Part shown: piece after piece, positions 50,468 through 62,138 of the stretch
How the letters are laid out: each line of letters opens with the position of its first letter
Numbering within the stretch: the first letter of the stretch is position 1
NCBI RefSeq assembly: GCF_000004075.3
Contig: NC_026655.2
Location: 15,609,489-15,673,488, forward strand
Direction of reading: 5' to 3'
DNA length: 64,000 bases
DNA from: Cucumis sativus
Lineage: Eukaryota; Streptophyta; Magnoliopsida; Cucurbitales; Cucurbitaceae
Made by a program: the position numbers and the translations under genes
Notes under the pieces: generated by a model
Seen by the model: only the letters and a program-made list of their open reading frames with translations
Databases searched by the model: none
What the model was told of the DNA's origin: nothing

Positions 50468-50500
50468 CTTCTCCTTCTTCTCCTTCTTCTCCTTCTTCAA
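50465..50500. repeat. CTT/CTC microsatellite at the YKT6 start
   Basis: A run of CTTCTCCTT-type repeats directly upstream of the YKT6 ATG on the minus strand. It creates the in-frame Lys/Glu-rich extension discussed for that gene. Confidence 0.8.
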
Positions 50501-53500
50501 AAGAACTAAAATTCCCTTTTTTTTTCCCTTCCTCTAATCTGTCTCTGTAAAAGGGTTGAGAAATCGTAAGAAAACAAAAACGAAAGTCGTAAATTTTGAG
50601 AAAAATGGGATCTTATGATTCTTTTGTGTGGGAAAGAAATGGGAATGTAACGCAATCGCAATGTGCAAATGCGAACGCCCGACACACCGCTCACTATTGG
50701 GAGGCAAAATGGAGATTAAATCCCCTACGTTCCGGTTCATTTTTTAACATCTTGCACTCTTTACGTGGCAGAATCTGGATGAGCCAACATTGCTCCTCCA
50801 TCTAAGATATATAGATTTCTCTCATCATCATCAAATTTGTATTAAAAATATGATTTTGGTCCAATTAGTTGAATGCTAATTAAGAATTCTAGTCCATATA
50901 TTGTAATAAATTGAAGAAAGTTGAAAGTAAGGGTAAAATGATATTTTAATAGGAGGCTAGAAATTTAGAACATATTCTTTATATATCGTATGGTATCTTC
51001 CTCTTCCACTTCCACTTCCACTTGTAGTTTCTCAAATTCTTCTTTTGTTTGAATTTCAAAAAAGCATACAAAAACCTCTCTTTTAACTCTATATGTTCCT
51101 TTCCCCTTTTTAAACATTATTCAAGTTTTTGTATTTATTCAATGATAATTAAGAATCTATTTGGAAAGAAATCTAAAAATTAATTAGCTATGAAGTGATT
51201 TTTTTTCAAAGGTGAATGTGTTCTTTTAATAACTTTATTCATACTCAAAATTATTACAAATTTGTTTGGTGGGTGGGTTCCTCCATTCATTAGTCTACCT
51301 TTAACTTATTTGTGATTCTTAGGAAAGTTTTGTCTCGTTTGTTGAAATCTCCTCCTCCTTCTTTAGATTTCGATTTTACTATCAGTATATTATGAGTTAT
51401 ACTCATTCATCTTTTTTCTTTGTTTGTTGATGTTTTGATGATTTTTAGTGTTGGGCCGTGGTTGGGTCTCTTTCGTGCTTTAAACTATTTCAAGACTTGT
51501 CTTGTTTTGTTGTTAAGGATGAAAAAAATAGTTGTTTGAGTATTGGGATCTTAAATCGTTCTTTGTTGCTCATAGTGGCTAAGGGCTTCTTGAGGGGATG
51601 ACTCGAGTAGGTTCTTCTCCTTGGGGCCTTTTACCCTTAGTGTGTATGTTTTCCTTAAATTTTGTTCTGGTTTCTCTTGATTTCTTTTGTTGTATTTGTG
51701 TTTTGACTATGTCTTGATCTTGAGCTATGCAATCCTCCTCGTTTTATTGCAATTCAATACATTTGCAAATAATAATAAGAAGAAGAAAAATTACTTATAT
51801 ATTGGATACCTTGTTGGGGCTTGCAGGACCTCCCAACCTCTTGCAACAATCTTATTCTATGGTTATTGTTAGCACAACAAACCCTCCAAATATTTCCATA
51901 GTGGTATATGAGATATTGTCCAATTTGGGTATATACCCTCATGACTTTGCTTTTGGTATCATCCCAAAAGGTCTCGTAGTAACAAAAAAAATTGTCCTCA
52001 CTTATATACTCAAGACCATCCTCTTATCTAACCAATGTGGAACTTTAGTCCCATTTACAGTTATTTTGCCCTACAACTGTGTTATAATTGAGTGGGTTCA
52101 AGGCTCCACCGTCAACTTCATATGTCCCACATCAAGTCCCAGTTCGTGCATACTTTCTTCCCTCTCAGGCTTTCCCGTCTACGACGAGCCTCCACACCAC
52201 TAGTAGAGTTAGGTCTACTTGGGTGACACACAACTTGAATCAGGTAGACCAGATTAACCTATGTAACGTGTGATTGACCTACACCGACTTGTCTTCCCCA
52301 CAGACAAAGCCAAATATTGGTGTTCGAATCTCGTGAATGATTTTATGGATCTCTCATGGGCTTGACCTCAACCTACTTCTCTATAGTCAGATCTTTAGAT
52401 ACTCTGAGCTGACTTGCATAAGAGCGATCCTCACATTTATACGGCGTCAAGCCTATTGCACTTTGATTCTTATTCTTAAGTTGGTATAAGAAGTCTTTAG
52501 TTCAACTAAGCACAGAGAAAACAAAAAATGTTAGGTATCTCCATTGGGGTGGTATGATGACACTTTATTTGTCCTTTCTTAACACATGCCTCTAATTACT
52601 TGCAACGTCAACGGTAAGGTCAAATCCCTCTTAAGTCCATTGGTATATGCATTCACTTACTCAACGAGTCAACACAAACTTTGAGGCATTGGCATATTCC
52701 TCAATGTATACCTCCTTTGGATGCCCTATGAGCTTTGGGCTTTGGCTCTTGTTTGGACTACTCTCAACATTAACAATAATTTGCCTGCAACAAAAAAAAC
52801 TAAACGTGCTTTTAAAATTTATAAGAATTGTTGAAAAAAATCAGAACGCCAATACATAGAGCTGAATCTGAAATTTACAGAAAACATAGATTAAACAAAA
52901 TGAAACCTAGTAACATGAATTAGTATTTCAACCAAAAATAGATATATATTAAACTAGTATTTATTATAACTTTTTGTTCTATGTATTTTATGTAAGTGGA
53001 AAACAACATACTTCTACTTAATAATTCTAAAAAGTTGTGGAAGTAAAACAAATTCTAAAAAATTTAAAGTTCGTAAAACAAGTTCCAAGAACTTTGAAGT
53101 ACTTGTAGTTAATTAGAAGTAAAAAAGTTCCAACATTTAACCTTTCTAAATCAGTTATGTTTTCTATCAAAGGAGGCAAAATGTCATGCAAAATAAAGCT
53201 AAAAGGCATTGTTAAACTAAATACACTCTTCAGACGTATCATAATACAGCGGTTACACATTTAATCGACATGTAGAAAGAACAGTCAAGAAAATGGAATA
53301 TAAAATGGGATTTATCTCATTCATTTATGTCAAAGTGGTTAACTTTGAGAATGAGCAAACATTGTGAGGGGCGAAGGGGAGAAGGATACATTTTTTCTAA
53401 AATATATCTCATCGCCATCGTAATGTTAGTAGCAAACTGAGTATAGCACATTTCTAAGACTAAGATGTCCTAAAACAAACATGTCGATGTTCCTCAGTCG

Positions 53501-53878
53501 AATGATTTCCGACAAATTTGTAGGCAACAATCATACAGTGTGTCTAAATGCATTCTAAGCCGCTTTCAGTAATCAATTCAATGTTACATCTCTTGCTAGT
53601 AGTATATACAAATACTATAAAAAAGTTGATCCCCACGATGATAATATGGTTACAAAATAATATATATTTCACTAAAAGGGAGAGAGAGAGAGAAGAGGCC
53701 TTCTCATTGGTGCCACCCTCATGCAGAAGCTACTCCAGTTAGAAGGCATTGCATTCTCAATAGATCTGAGTAGAGTGCGGTGCTGGGTGAAATGGACAAC
53801 GCCTCTTTGTCATGGAGCTTCCCTTGAAAGAAAGAAACGCCACAGATTACAACCAAATAGGGGTTTTTTGTTTTTCAA
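50501..53878. other. Intergenic region between YKT6 and FIPS5
   Basis: It begins with the YKT6 leader and promoter. A (CTTCCA)n run lies at 51000-51027, and the central part (51400-52500) looks like an old dispersed repeat. The stretch 52500-53700 shows no recognised gene, and a (GA)n run lies at 53679-53693 in the FIPS5 3' flank. The frame at 51727-52203 falls in the repeat and resembles no family I know. Confidence 0.5.
51870..52070 (-). repeat. Dispersed repeat fragment (TRIM/LTR-like, uncertain)
   Basis: The segment contains ATATTTCCATAGTGGTATATG, GATATTGTCCAATTTGGG, CTCATGACTTTGCTTTTGG, CCCAAAAGGTCTCGTA and ATCTAACCAATGTGGAAC in this order. That order is very like a widespread plant repeat I recall from many dicot genomes. 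The exact element class is not certain. Confidence 0.4.
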
Positions 53879-56800
53879 TTATGAACTACTAATCCACCTT
53901 CGTTTCCGAGCAGGTCGTTCTGGTTTAATCTCTGAATCTGCAGGAGCCTCGCTTTTAGAAGACGGCAGTGGTTCACTCTCCATCTTTTTTATCACCAAAG
54001 CCTCTTTCTCACTTGGCATAGGAAGCTTGAAACGCTCACTTCTCTTCTTCAACTTTTCGACTGTGTCCATATGTCTATCCTCCAATACTTTGGTATCAGA
54101 AACACCACCCTTCGGCTCTATATCACCACTTTCTTTCTTTTCAGCCAAATGGTGATTGTCAACAGTCTCTGTTGCCTTCATGGAGTCATCTGGATTTTTG
54201 TTGGCTTCTGAAGATCCGCCATTGTTATTCTCAATTTCTTTAGGCAATGATGCTGACTTGCTGTTGATATTGAAATCTCTCTCTTTGTGACTTGTCCAAC
54301 GTTCTAATTTCGAGCGACCTCGCCTAGAATCTCGCTGCTCATCGTCTGTGGAAGCATCGTCGGTATGTTTTCTGGACCCATGGTGGTGAACTGAATGCTC
54401 AGGATCCCCATGATCATCAGAGCCTTTCAAGACCTAGAGTGAATAAAAAAAATTAAATAAATGAAATAAGTAAAGGTTCATAATGAAAACAAAAAAGCTA
54501 GAGCACAAGGAAATCTCTCCAGTCAAACCAATAATGAAATTCAACCACCCGGCTAAAATAAGAGGTAAGCTGATAATTCAACAACTGATTTTCAGTAACC
54601 AGAGAAACAATTAGGGAAGGATGACGCAGAAAAATTTTAAAAGGATAATCGCCAGGTTACTAGGCACAGCACAAGCTTGAAACTTAAAGCAGAGCTAGAC
54701 TCCGTAGTTGTTCTCTTATGTATCAATCATATTTGCAAAAATATAACAGCTTATCAGCAAAGGAGAGAGATAGACACAAGACAAGGAATCCCACCATGTT
54801 AATTGGAAGTGTTATAAAAAAACTTGCAATTTCAATTTCTACAGTAAAAGGTACTATTTTCATATCTATAAAACAAACCAATAAAATGAAACATACCATC
54901 TGACTCCTGTAACTGTTTTGGTTTTCTTGGCTTTTCTTGGAAGGACCTAAAGCATTGTGGTCGCTGCCATCTACTTCCCTGTTCTTCATCTTGCTATCTT
55001 TGTGCCTCTTATCATGTATTCTCTGATTATCAAAAGCATTAGCAGCATGTCTTTCACTACTAGATTTTTCCAGCCTAGATCTTCTGTCCTCAGTACTAGG
55101 TGGATTTCGCCGTGAATAAGAATCCTCACGCCCTCGACGAGAACTTTCCTCCTCCATTCTATCCCTCCTCTTATTTTGTTCACTGTGACGCACATCTTTC
55201 CCTGGGTACTCCTTTTCAGAAACTTTGTTTTCATCCTTCACCCTGACATGGCTCCCCCATGCTTTCTCTTCTGCTCCATGCCCACTCCTAATAGAACTCC
55301 TTCCTTCATCTCTATCCCGCTTTGACAGATTTTCTTCCCGAGATTGTTTCGGTCTATGCCAATCCTCCTTATCCCTCGGCCTATCACTCCTTTCTCTTTG
55401 CAACCACTCCTCTTTGTGCCCTACAATATGGTGATCACCAATGTTATCTCTGACTCTCAGTAGCTCATCTCTCTTTTGTGGTTCAAAGACTTCATCTCTT
55501 TCTCGCTTACGGTGGCTTTTACCCTCTCTCTTACCATGCAAGATTTCCTCTTTCTCTACATGTTCTCGCCTTAGATGTTCTTCATCTTTCCTTTTCTTGT
55601 TATAATAGCTATCCGCATTTTCATATCTACTCTTCAAACTGTCATCTCTCTCCCTATGCCTTGAGCTAGCACCTTTATCATAATGAGCCCTGTAGCTTCC
55701 ATTATCTAACTTTTTAGTTAGATGACGTTCATCTTTATCGCTTCTCTCAATTTCACGAATTTTGCTCCTGTGCCTAGATCCTGTTTCATCATCATATTCC
55801 CTCTTTCTTGTTTCTTCAGTTCTTGTTTTCCTGTAATAAGGATCATCATCTCTTCGTTGCCAAGTAGCTTCAGCATTGCTCCTCTCCTTTCGCCTATCAA
55901 AACCATCAGTTTTCAAGGGATGCTGATGAGCTAAGCTAGGATCCCAATCTCTGTATGCATAAGCATCCTTCCTTCCCTTGACATCCATTCGATTCCTTTC
56001 ATCCTGTTTGTCATCGCTATCTTTTCTTCTAAAATTCTGTTCATTTTCATCCATGTACTTCTTGACACTCCCCATGCTTGATGAGCGTCTATTTTGAAAT
56101 ACTTCCTCCTCAACCCCATCCTGCCACTTCGGATAATCCCTGCTGCTCCCTGATCTTGTTTTTCTATTTTCACTACTTGCAGCCTTTGAGTCCTCATCAC
56201 CGTCTTCTTTAAGCATAAGTGCTTCAACTATGGGACTCAACTTCTCATTATTTTCCATTTCTTCATCATCACTCTCAATTTTTCTAGTGTTGCTGGTTGA
56301 AATGAAATTCACATTCTCTCGATCTATTTCAGTATTCTTGTCAGCCTCAATTAGCTCATCATGTTCAGCATCCTCATCATGTTCAGCATCCTTGTCTTCG
56401 GCACTATACTCCTGGGTAGCCTCGACTATTGCCGGAGATGACACTTGTGGACTGCGTTTGTCATCCATACTTTCAACAGATCCTTCCTCTTGACTGTCGG
56501 GAGATTTTCTATCTTGTAAGTTCTGTCTTGGGGAGTGAGGGGACTTATTATATGTTCTACCTTGTGACCGCCTGTACTCAAAAAAGAAGAGAGAAAAGAA
56601 ATTCAATCAGATTGTCAATGCTGAGCTACAAAATACACAGAAAAAGGAAAGGTTATTTGATAATGAATTGATGTTTGGTTTTTTATTTTGAGTCTTTCAA
56701 CACCACTTGAGAACACCCAAGCCATAAGATAGGTTTTGAAAAAATTAGTTTTCGTTTCTAGTTAGAAATTCAAGTGTACCTAGGAAAAACGAAAACCGTG

Positions 56801-57984
56801 ATAAAGAAATTTTGAAAAGAAAAAAAAAAACACAATTTTAAAAGACTAAGTGGGGCCTAAATTATTTTGTGAAAACCCTTCAACAAAAGCGTGAGAAATT
56901 TGGTTCAGTTCTGCCTTGAGCTCCTTCAATAAAAGCATGAAAATTGGATCAGTTTTTCTTAACCTTTACTCTCTCTCTCTTTTTCCTTTTCTTTTTAAGT
57001 TTTACTTCAATGTAAGTTGAATTTTCATTTACTTATTTATTTATTTATTATTATTAAGATCTTGAATTTGTATTATTTTATTATTATTATTATTAAAAAA
57101 CGAAAGAATATACAAGCACATAAAAAATGCCCACAAAACTATTTATGGTATGAACAATGATCTTGAACAAAACTATTCAATCAGTAAGGTGAAATGGCAT
57201 ATACTGTCATCTAAAAGCACTCCAACTTGGAAATTCATACAATCCAAGCTCTGATAAGATGAGATATGCATCGAGTGTGCCTAACTCAAAACACAGGTCA
57301 AACATTCGGAGTTGTAAAACATGATAAAAGGACAGACCTTCTTAAGTAGTGTGTGACATTTAAACACTATAATCTAGTCAGTTTGACTTGGTGGTGAACG
57401 ATTAAAGTTTAACAAAGGATTCCTACCTTTCTTCAACAATACCCAAATTCTGGGCGGAGTAAGCAGGGGTATTGCCTCTAGAAGTGGGATGGTGTCCTGG
57501 CCCTTCTGAAGTGAAAGCCAAATTCACATCTTCACGTGTGTTGTCAGAAGGAGAATTCATTGATGTTTTTCTTCTTCCAACCTTTTCCGTCAGTTCACTA
57601 TTATGAGTTTCTGAAAAATCGTCAGGATATTCAGTATCACTCTCAATTTGTGCGTCATCATCCTCAGCTTCATGGATTTCTTTGAAATCCTTTCCTGACG
57701 GATCATCATTTGGTTCGTTCGGGGTGCAATTTCCTGTGGATGAATTATCATCCAAAGAGTCCTGCAAAACAATCTATAGAGCCAAACGGCTAAAGTTACT
57801 TTTTTATTGGGATATAGAATTAATATTAATTTTCACATGAAGGCGATAGTCATTTTGCCTAATAAAAGGATTAATAAAATACCTCAATTATAGCATCAGA
57901 GTCTCGAATTCTGGGAGGTCTAGTATCAATTGAGGGTAGACGCTCACCATAACCACCTTCCACCTGTATTGCTCTGCCAGCAGG
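53879..57984 (-). CDS. FIPS5: FIP1[V]/FIPS5 polyadenylation factor, 3' two-thirds
   Basis: Visible coding exons, from 5' to 3': 57984-57883, 57773-57427, 56571-54897 and 54433-53879. They join in phase to 892 codons ending RRWISSS. The first exon reads PAGRAIQVEGGYGERLPSID, the conserved linker just after the Fip1 motif of plant FIP1[V]. Later come a very long Arg/Glu/Asp/Lys/Ser-rich RS/RE-type region (REREEE, RHRERDDS, KRERDEV) and a C-terminal KLKKRSERFKLPMP and RPARKRRW block. FIPS5 is a subunit of the nuclear cleavage and polyadenylation complex that binds poly(A) polymerase, other CPSF components and RNA. The Fip1 core and N-terminus (roughly 300-450 residues) are not in the window. The intron 5' of exon 57984 contains an LTR element from 58469, so the gene is either very long or broken there. 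Visible exons carry no stops or frameshifts. Confidence 0.9.
56357..56392 (-). repeat. 18-bp in-frame coding repeat in FIPS5
   Basis: Two tandem 18-bp units encode DAEHDE, DAEHDE, a recent in-frame expansion in the disordered acidic part of the protein. Confidence 0.85.
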
Positions 57985-58468
57985 CTGAGAAGGAAAATTT
58001 TAACCACTGAGCTTCATTGTTAAAACAAAGTAGAGTCTAAACTAACCCCCACGGCGTACAATTCCATGAAAGCAATAGACCTTGTTACAAGAGAAAGATG
58101 GAAAGGAGCAGGGGCATGGATAGGAAGAAAGAATCCAGAAAATAAATAAATAAAAATAAAAGACAATCATATTGGTAGAGGAAACGATTTACAGTTCACA
58201 ATCATCCATCCAAGAGGTGTTTCTCCCAACAAAATTAAGCTTCCTGATACCTTCCCCGCCTTTCGATTCCAATTAACCATATATTCTAACACTGCCACAA
58301 AAGCATCAGTGTCTCTCATACAAAACCACCTCCCACTCCAAAAGATATCAGAATCACATCAGAGGCGGCAGTCCCTCACTAATACTCTTGTACCAAAAAC
58401 TCACCGCATCATTAAAGGACAATGCATCCTTAGCAATTCCGGTGGCTAAGCCTCTTCAAACAATAACC
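57985..58468 (-). other. FIPS5 intron sequence before the LTR insertion
   Basis: Non-coding DNA directly upstream of the exon ending at 57984 (acceptor TTCTCAG). It shows no exon-like frame and runs up to the LTR start. Confidence 0.55.
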
Positions 58469-58779
58469 TGTAAGACTCCTAGCTAGGATTATTTGAGGAT
58501 AATTAGTATGTTTTGCATGAAGAGCTTTTAATAGTTAGTTATTAATTTGGTTAGGTTATTTTGCTATAAATAGAAGGAGAGGGAGATAGGGAAAGGGAGG
58601 AAAAATTTTGTAGTGAATTCCTTGTGTGGGAATTTGGGTGAGTCTTAGCCCTCTCGAAAGGCTAGGGGTTATTTGTTATTGTAATATTATAGCTTACATT
58701 TCAATATACTTTTCATATTTGATTGCTTTTGAGTTGTTATATGTTTTTGAGTATCTCTTGTTAGGTTGGGATACTAACA
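58469..58779 (+). repeat. 5' LTR
   Basis: Begins TGTAAGACTCCTAGCTAGG and ends near GGGATACTAACA. It contains a TATA box (GCTATAAATAG at 58563-58573) and shares CCTCTCGAAAGGCTAGGGG, TATAGCTTACATTTCAATA and GAGTTGT motifs with the right LTR. Confidence 0.75.
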
Positions 58780-58782
58780 AAT

Positions 58783-58794
58783 TGGTATTAGAAC
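58783..58794 (+). other. Primer-binding site, tRNA-iMet type
   Basis: TGGTATTAGAAC starts three bases after the LTR end. It differs from the usual TGGTATCAGAGC by two substitutions. Confidence 0.6.
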
Positions 58795-60190
58795 TATTCT
58801 TTCTTGGGTAATCTTTTATTGACAATGGGGAAGAACAATGGACATGGGAGCGAGTACTTAAATGGACCACAGATTGTAAACAGCAGGCGGCTGAGAGAGG
58901 AGAAAATCCATGGACATGGGAGGAGATGCAGAAAGGGATGGCAGATTGCAAGTGTGAAAGAATTGAACAAGAAATCCAAGAGAAGTTGCAAATAAACCAA
59001 GGAGAAGAAGAGAAAATAGTTCAAAAGACAATGGAAGAGAGATTGGATGACATCGACAACGGCAAGGGTGAGATCTAAGAAATGATACAGTCCATTCTTG
59101 GACATTTAAAGATGTTGAATGTTGAAATTCAGAGAATCAAACCTTAGAGTGAAGACAAACAAGAAACACTAGTGGTGAGTCTGAAATTTCCAAGCATCCA
59201 GCGGAAAACTTGTTCGTGGAAGGATTTTCCGAACTGTGGAAAAGAGTTGTTGAAGAAGGAATTACTCCAGCAAGGGCTGTTGAGAGGAAATCACCACCAA
59301 AGACAGAAGGGAGAGACGGCGAATTTGATAGAATCCACGGGAATGGCAAGGAGATAAAATTGATGGAGACAAAAGAAAAAGAAGAGATATGATGGGGAGT
59401 TCCACAATAGAGGAGAAAAAGAGTGCCAAATGGCAGATGGAGAAATTTTCAGTTATCAAAGGGTTGGCCAAACGAATGAGCAGAGATGAAGAAAAGATCG
59501 GTGGTGGTTCAGTGGCTGAGATGGCAAAGCAAACGGGGAAAAAAGGTTCAGCCATTGCAAGATTCAAGGGAGGAGCAAAGAAAAAATGATGAAGATGACG
59601 ATCAGGGGCGTTGGCATGAGACGATGAATAAACAAAGAGAAGTAAAGTGGCGGACAAAGAATTGGAGAAGGTGACGGGTATCCAAGATGTTAGAAACGAA
59701 AGCAAAGAAGACAACGATCATGAAAAAGATATGAGGGGAGACCATTCTTGACAGCAATGGCATGGGTGGCCAGAGATGAATCTTCAAGGATAACAGAAGG
59801 GCAAGCTTCCTATGGTGATTACTGAAAAGAGATGAGGAGGGATCAGCGGGGATCAACGTGAAGTCTCGAAGTGGCCAAAGAAGAAGTCCGGGAGAAGACG
59901 ACGAAGACAAGTTGGTTGCAATTAGTTCCTCCTGTGGTAGGTCCAAAAGAAGAAAAAGAAAGATGAGGAAGTTCGTAACGGTTGATGTTGAAGAACCCTA
60001 ATTCTATCCACGTGTTTACCAAGTGGATGGGAGTGAGCTGGGACCGGAGACTTTCCACAAATGGGTCGAACAAGCTATGCCCTAATAGGCCAAAATTAAA
60101 TAGGAGGTTTAAGACCCACTTGTAGACCGAAGTGGAAAGTTGGGGATTTCTCAGGGGACTTATCTACTCGAATTTTAATTTTAATGAGCT

Positions 60191-60730
60191 GAAGAAAACC
60201 AACTCAATTCATGTAAAATCAAAGAAATATGGAAAGGAGGGCCTTGGGTTTCTTTAGCAGAAGTTGGCAAAGAAGGTGTTGAGGGTCTAATTGTAAATCA
60301 AGTAAATGGGATCCAATTCATCGCCAAGTCAGAAAAGGGGAGAATAGTTGATGATAGATTTTCAGCCGAGTGTTATTTCGATTTAAACCCCAAATTTGAC
60401 TTGCCATGGCAATACAGTACCCTCGTGGAAAAGCAAAACCTGATTGCACAGCAAACGCACCAAGGAAACCAACTCAATTCATGTAAAATCAAAGAAATAT
60501 GGAAAGGAGGGCCTTGGGCTTCTTTAGCAGAAGTTGGCAAAGAAGGTGCTGAGGGTCTAATTGTAAATCAAGCAAATGGGATCCAATTCATCGCCAAGTC
60601 AGAAAAGGGGAGAAAAGTTGATGATAGATTTTCAGCCGAGTGTTATTTCGATTTAAACCCAAAATCTGACTTGCCATGGCAATACAGTACCCTCGTGGAA
60701 AAGCAAAACCTGATTGCACAGCAAACGCAC
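60191..60730 (+). repeat. 270-bp tandem duplication inside the LTR element
   Basis: Units 60191-60460 and 60461-60730 are nearly identical (about ten differences by eye). The period is a multiple of three, so the frame at 60401-60829 encodes a repeat of about 90 residues containing DLPWQYSTLVEKQNLIAQQT and DDRFSAECYFDLNPK. The peptide is unlike any domain I recognise. Confidence 0.85.
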
Positions 60731-61732
60731 CAAGAAAGAGAAGCCAAAGAGAAAGAAGACAGTCTAGTAGAAGAGCATGGGTACGGCGAAGGAACAAAGG
60801 GAGGGTGGATAACTTTCCAACTATCGTAGGTGTCAAGGGAGGGTCGTTTAAGAACTTTGGCCAAATATTCTCCAGGTTAAGGATTGTGGTAAGTGAAATG
60901 ATTTGGCTTCCAATCTCTGAACTATGATGGAGGTGGTGGAAGTGTTGTGTGGTGGAGAGACGAAAAAATAGGCAAAGCATCGGCATTTGGTCCTCGATTT
61001 GGGCAAAGAAACTAATAGCACTGAAGAAGGTAATAGATGAGGGTTCCTGTCGTAAGAAGAAGAAGATGAAGATTAAACCTACCGTGATAATTGCATAGGA
61101 CAGCGGCTTACGGAGGATGAAGAAGATGGATGGAAAGTGCGCAATTTTTGTGAAAAGGTGGGAAAAGTAATCCCTTCCCACGAGAAGTATCAAGAGGTGG
61201 ACGGGTGGTTAAAAAAAGGGTATTACTGAATTTGGAAGGGTTTTCTGGGCCGAAATTGCAGGCCTATTTGTTTGTGTGGGTGGAAAACACTAGCAGATTG
61301 GAAGAGATGATAAATAAGTGTAAAAATGAAAAAAGGCGAGGAACTCGACCAGAGCCACAATCTATTCCTTCATGAAATATGGGCCTCACGTGTCTCTAAT
61401 AGGCCCAAGTTATCAACCAAGCAATTTAAGATGGAGTTGGGACCAGAGAGGGGTGAACTAGCAAGTGGAACAAGAGCCTATCCCATTCAAATTTCAAAGC
61501 CACTGCAAATGGCGTGGAGATAGGCCTGTAGAAATATTGTGGAGTCGTGGGGTGCTTAATGTGCTGAACTTAAATGAATTAATTGAAGCCAAATTGGAAA
61601 CCGTTCTTTTCCAAGAGGCTGAGGATTTAGGTTGAGTATTTTATAAAAAAAAAAAAAAAAAAACCTTGGCCAATTTGTGATCCTGTTTTGTAAACACACC
61701 TGGAGGACAAGAAGGTTCTTCGAAAGGAGTAT

Positions 61733-62013
61733 TGTAGGATTCCTAGTTAGGATTATTTGGGATTTTAGTAATTAGTTCTTAAGTTGGTTAGGTTATTTTG
61801 CTATAAATAGAAGAAAAGGAGGTGAGGGAAAGGGAGGAAGAATTTTGAAGTGAATTTCCTTGAGTGGGAATTTAGGAGAGTCTAGACCTCTCAAAAGATT
61901 AGGGGTTACTTGTTCTTGCAATGTTATAGCTTACATTTCAATACATTTTCCATATTTGATTGTTCTTGAGTTGTAAGGTGTTTTTGAGTCTCTCTTGTAG
62001 GATCTGTAGTACA
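61733..62013 (+). repeat. 3' LTR
   Basis: Begins TGTAGGATTCCTAGTTAGG and ends near CTGTAGTACA. It shares GGTTATTTTGCTATAAATAG, TAGACCTCTCAAAAGATTAG and TTATAGCTTACATTTCAATA regions with the 5' LTR. Confidence 0.75.
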
Positions 62014-62015
62014 GA

Positions 62016-62138
62016 AAAATGGCTAAAAACACATTGTTTAGTACAAAAAGACCGGGGTTGAGAGATTCGAACCTCCCACCATCCTGACATGTCAATTACC
62101 ACTAAGCTAAGTTCACTTTGGCAAAATGACTAAAAACA
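62016..62138 (-). mobile_element. tRNA-derived SINE with target-site duplication
   Basis: On the minus strand an A box (TAGCTTAGTGG at 62109-62099) and a B box (GGTTCGAATCT at 62073-62063) lie 36 bases apart, as in an internal RNA polymerase III promoter. This is closer than in a true tRNA, and no acceptor stem pairs. The body (62032-62122, about 90 bp) is flanked by direct repeats AAAATGGCTAAAAACA (62016-62031) and AAAATGACTAAAAACA (62123-62138), one mismatch in 16. That marks a retroposed insertion beside the 3' LTR. Confidence 0.7.

Larger units (their letters stand above)
58469..62013 (+). mobile_element. 3.5-kb LTR retrotransposon without recognisable polymerase
   Basis: Two related LTRs (58469-58779 and 61733-62013) flank about 2.95 kb. 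The left LTR is followed after three bases by TGGTATTAGAAC, close to the initiator-Met tRNA primer-binding site TGGTATCAGAGC. A purine-rich stretch (CGAAAGGAG) precedes the right LTR. The interior has short Lys/Glu-rich frames (58804-59700) broken by stops and a 270-bp tandem duplication. I see no protease, reverse transcriptase, RNase H or integrase motif, so the element is probably non-autonomous (LARD-like). The LTRs differ by indels, including about 28 bases missing from the right one, so it is not young. No target-site duplication is visible: the bases flanking the left end are TAACC and those at the right GAAAA. Confidence 0.75.

Noticed and set aside
51727-52203. 158-codon frame
   Set aside because: It runs through a dispersed repeat and has no resemblance to a known protein; no splice-site support.
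62040-62120. A tRNA gene on the minus strand
   Set aside because: A and B boxes are present but too close together. No acceptor or anticodon stem can be drawn, and the segment is flanked by a target duplication, so it is a SINE.
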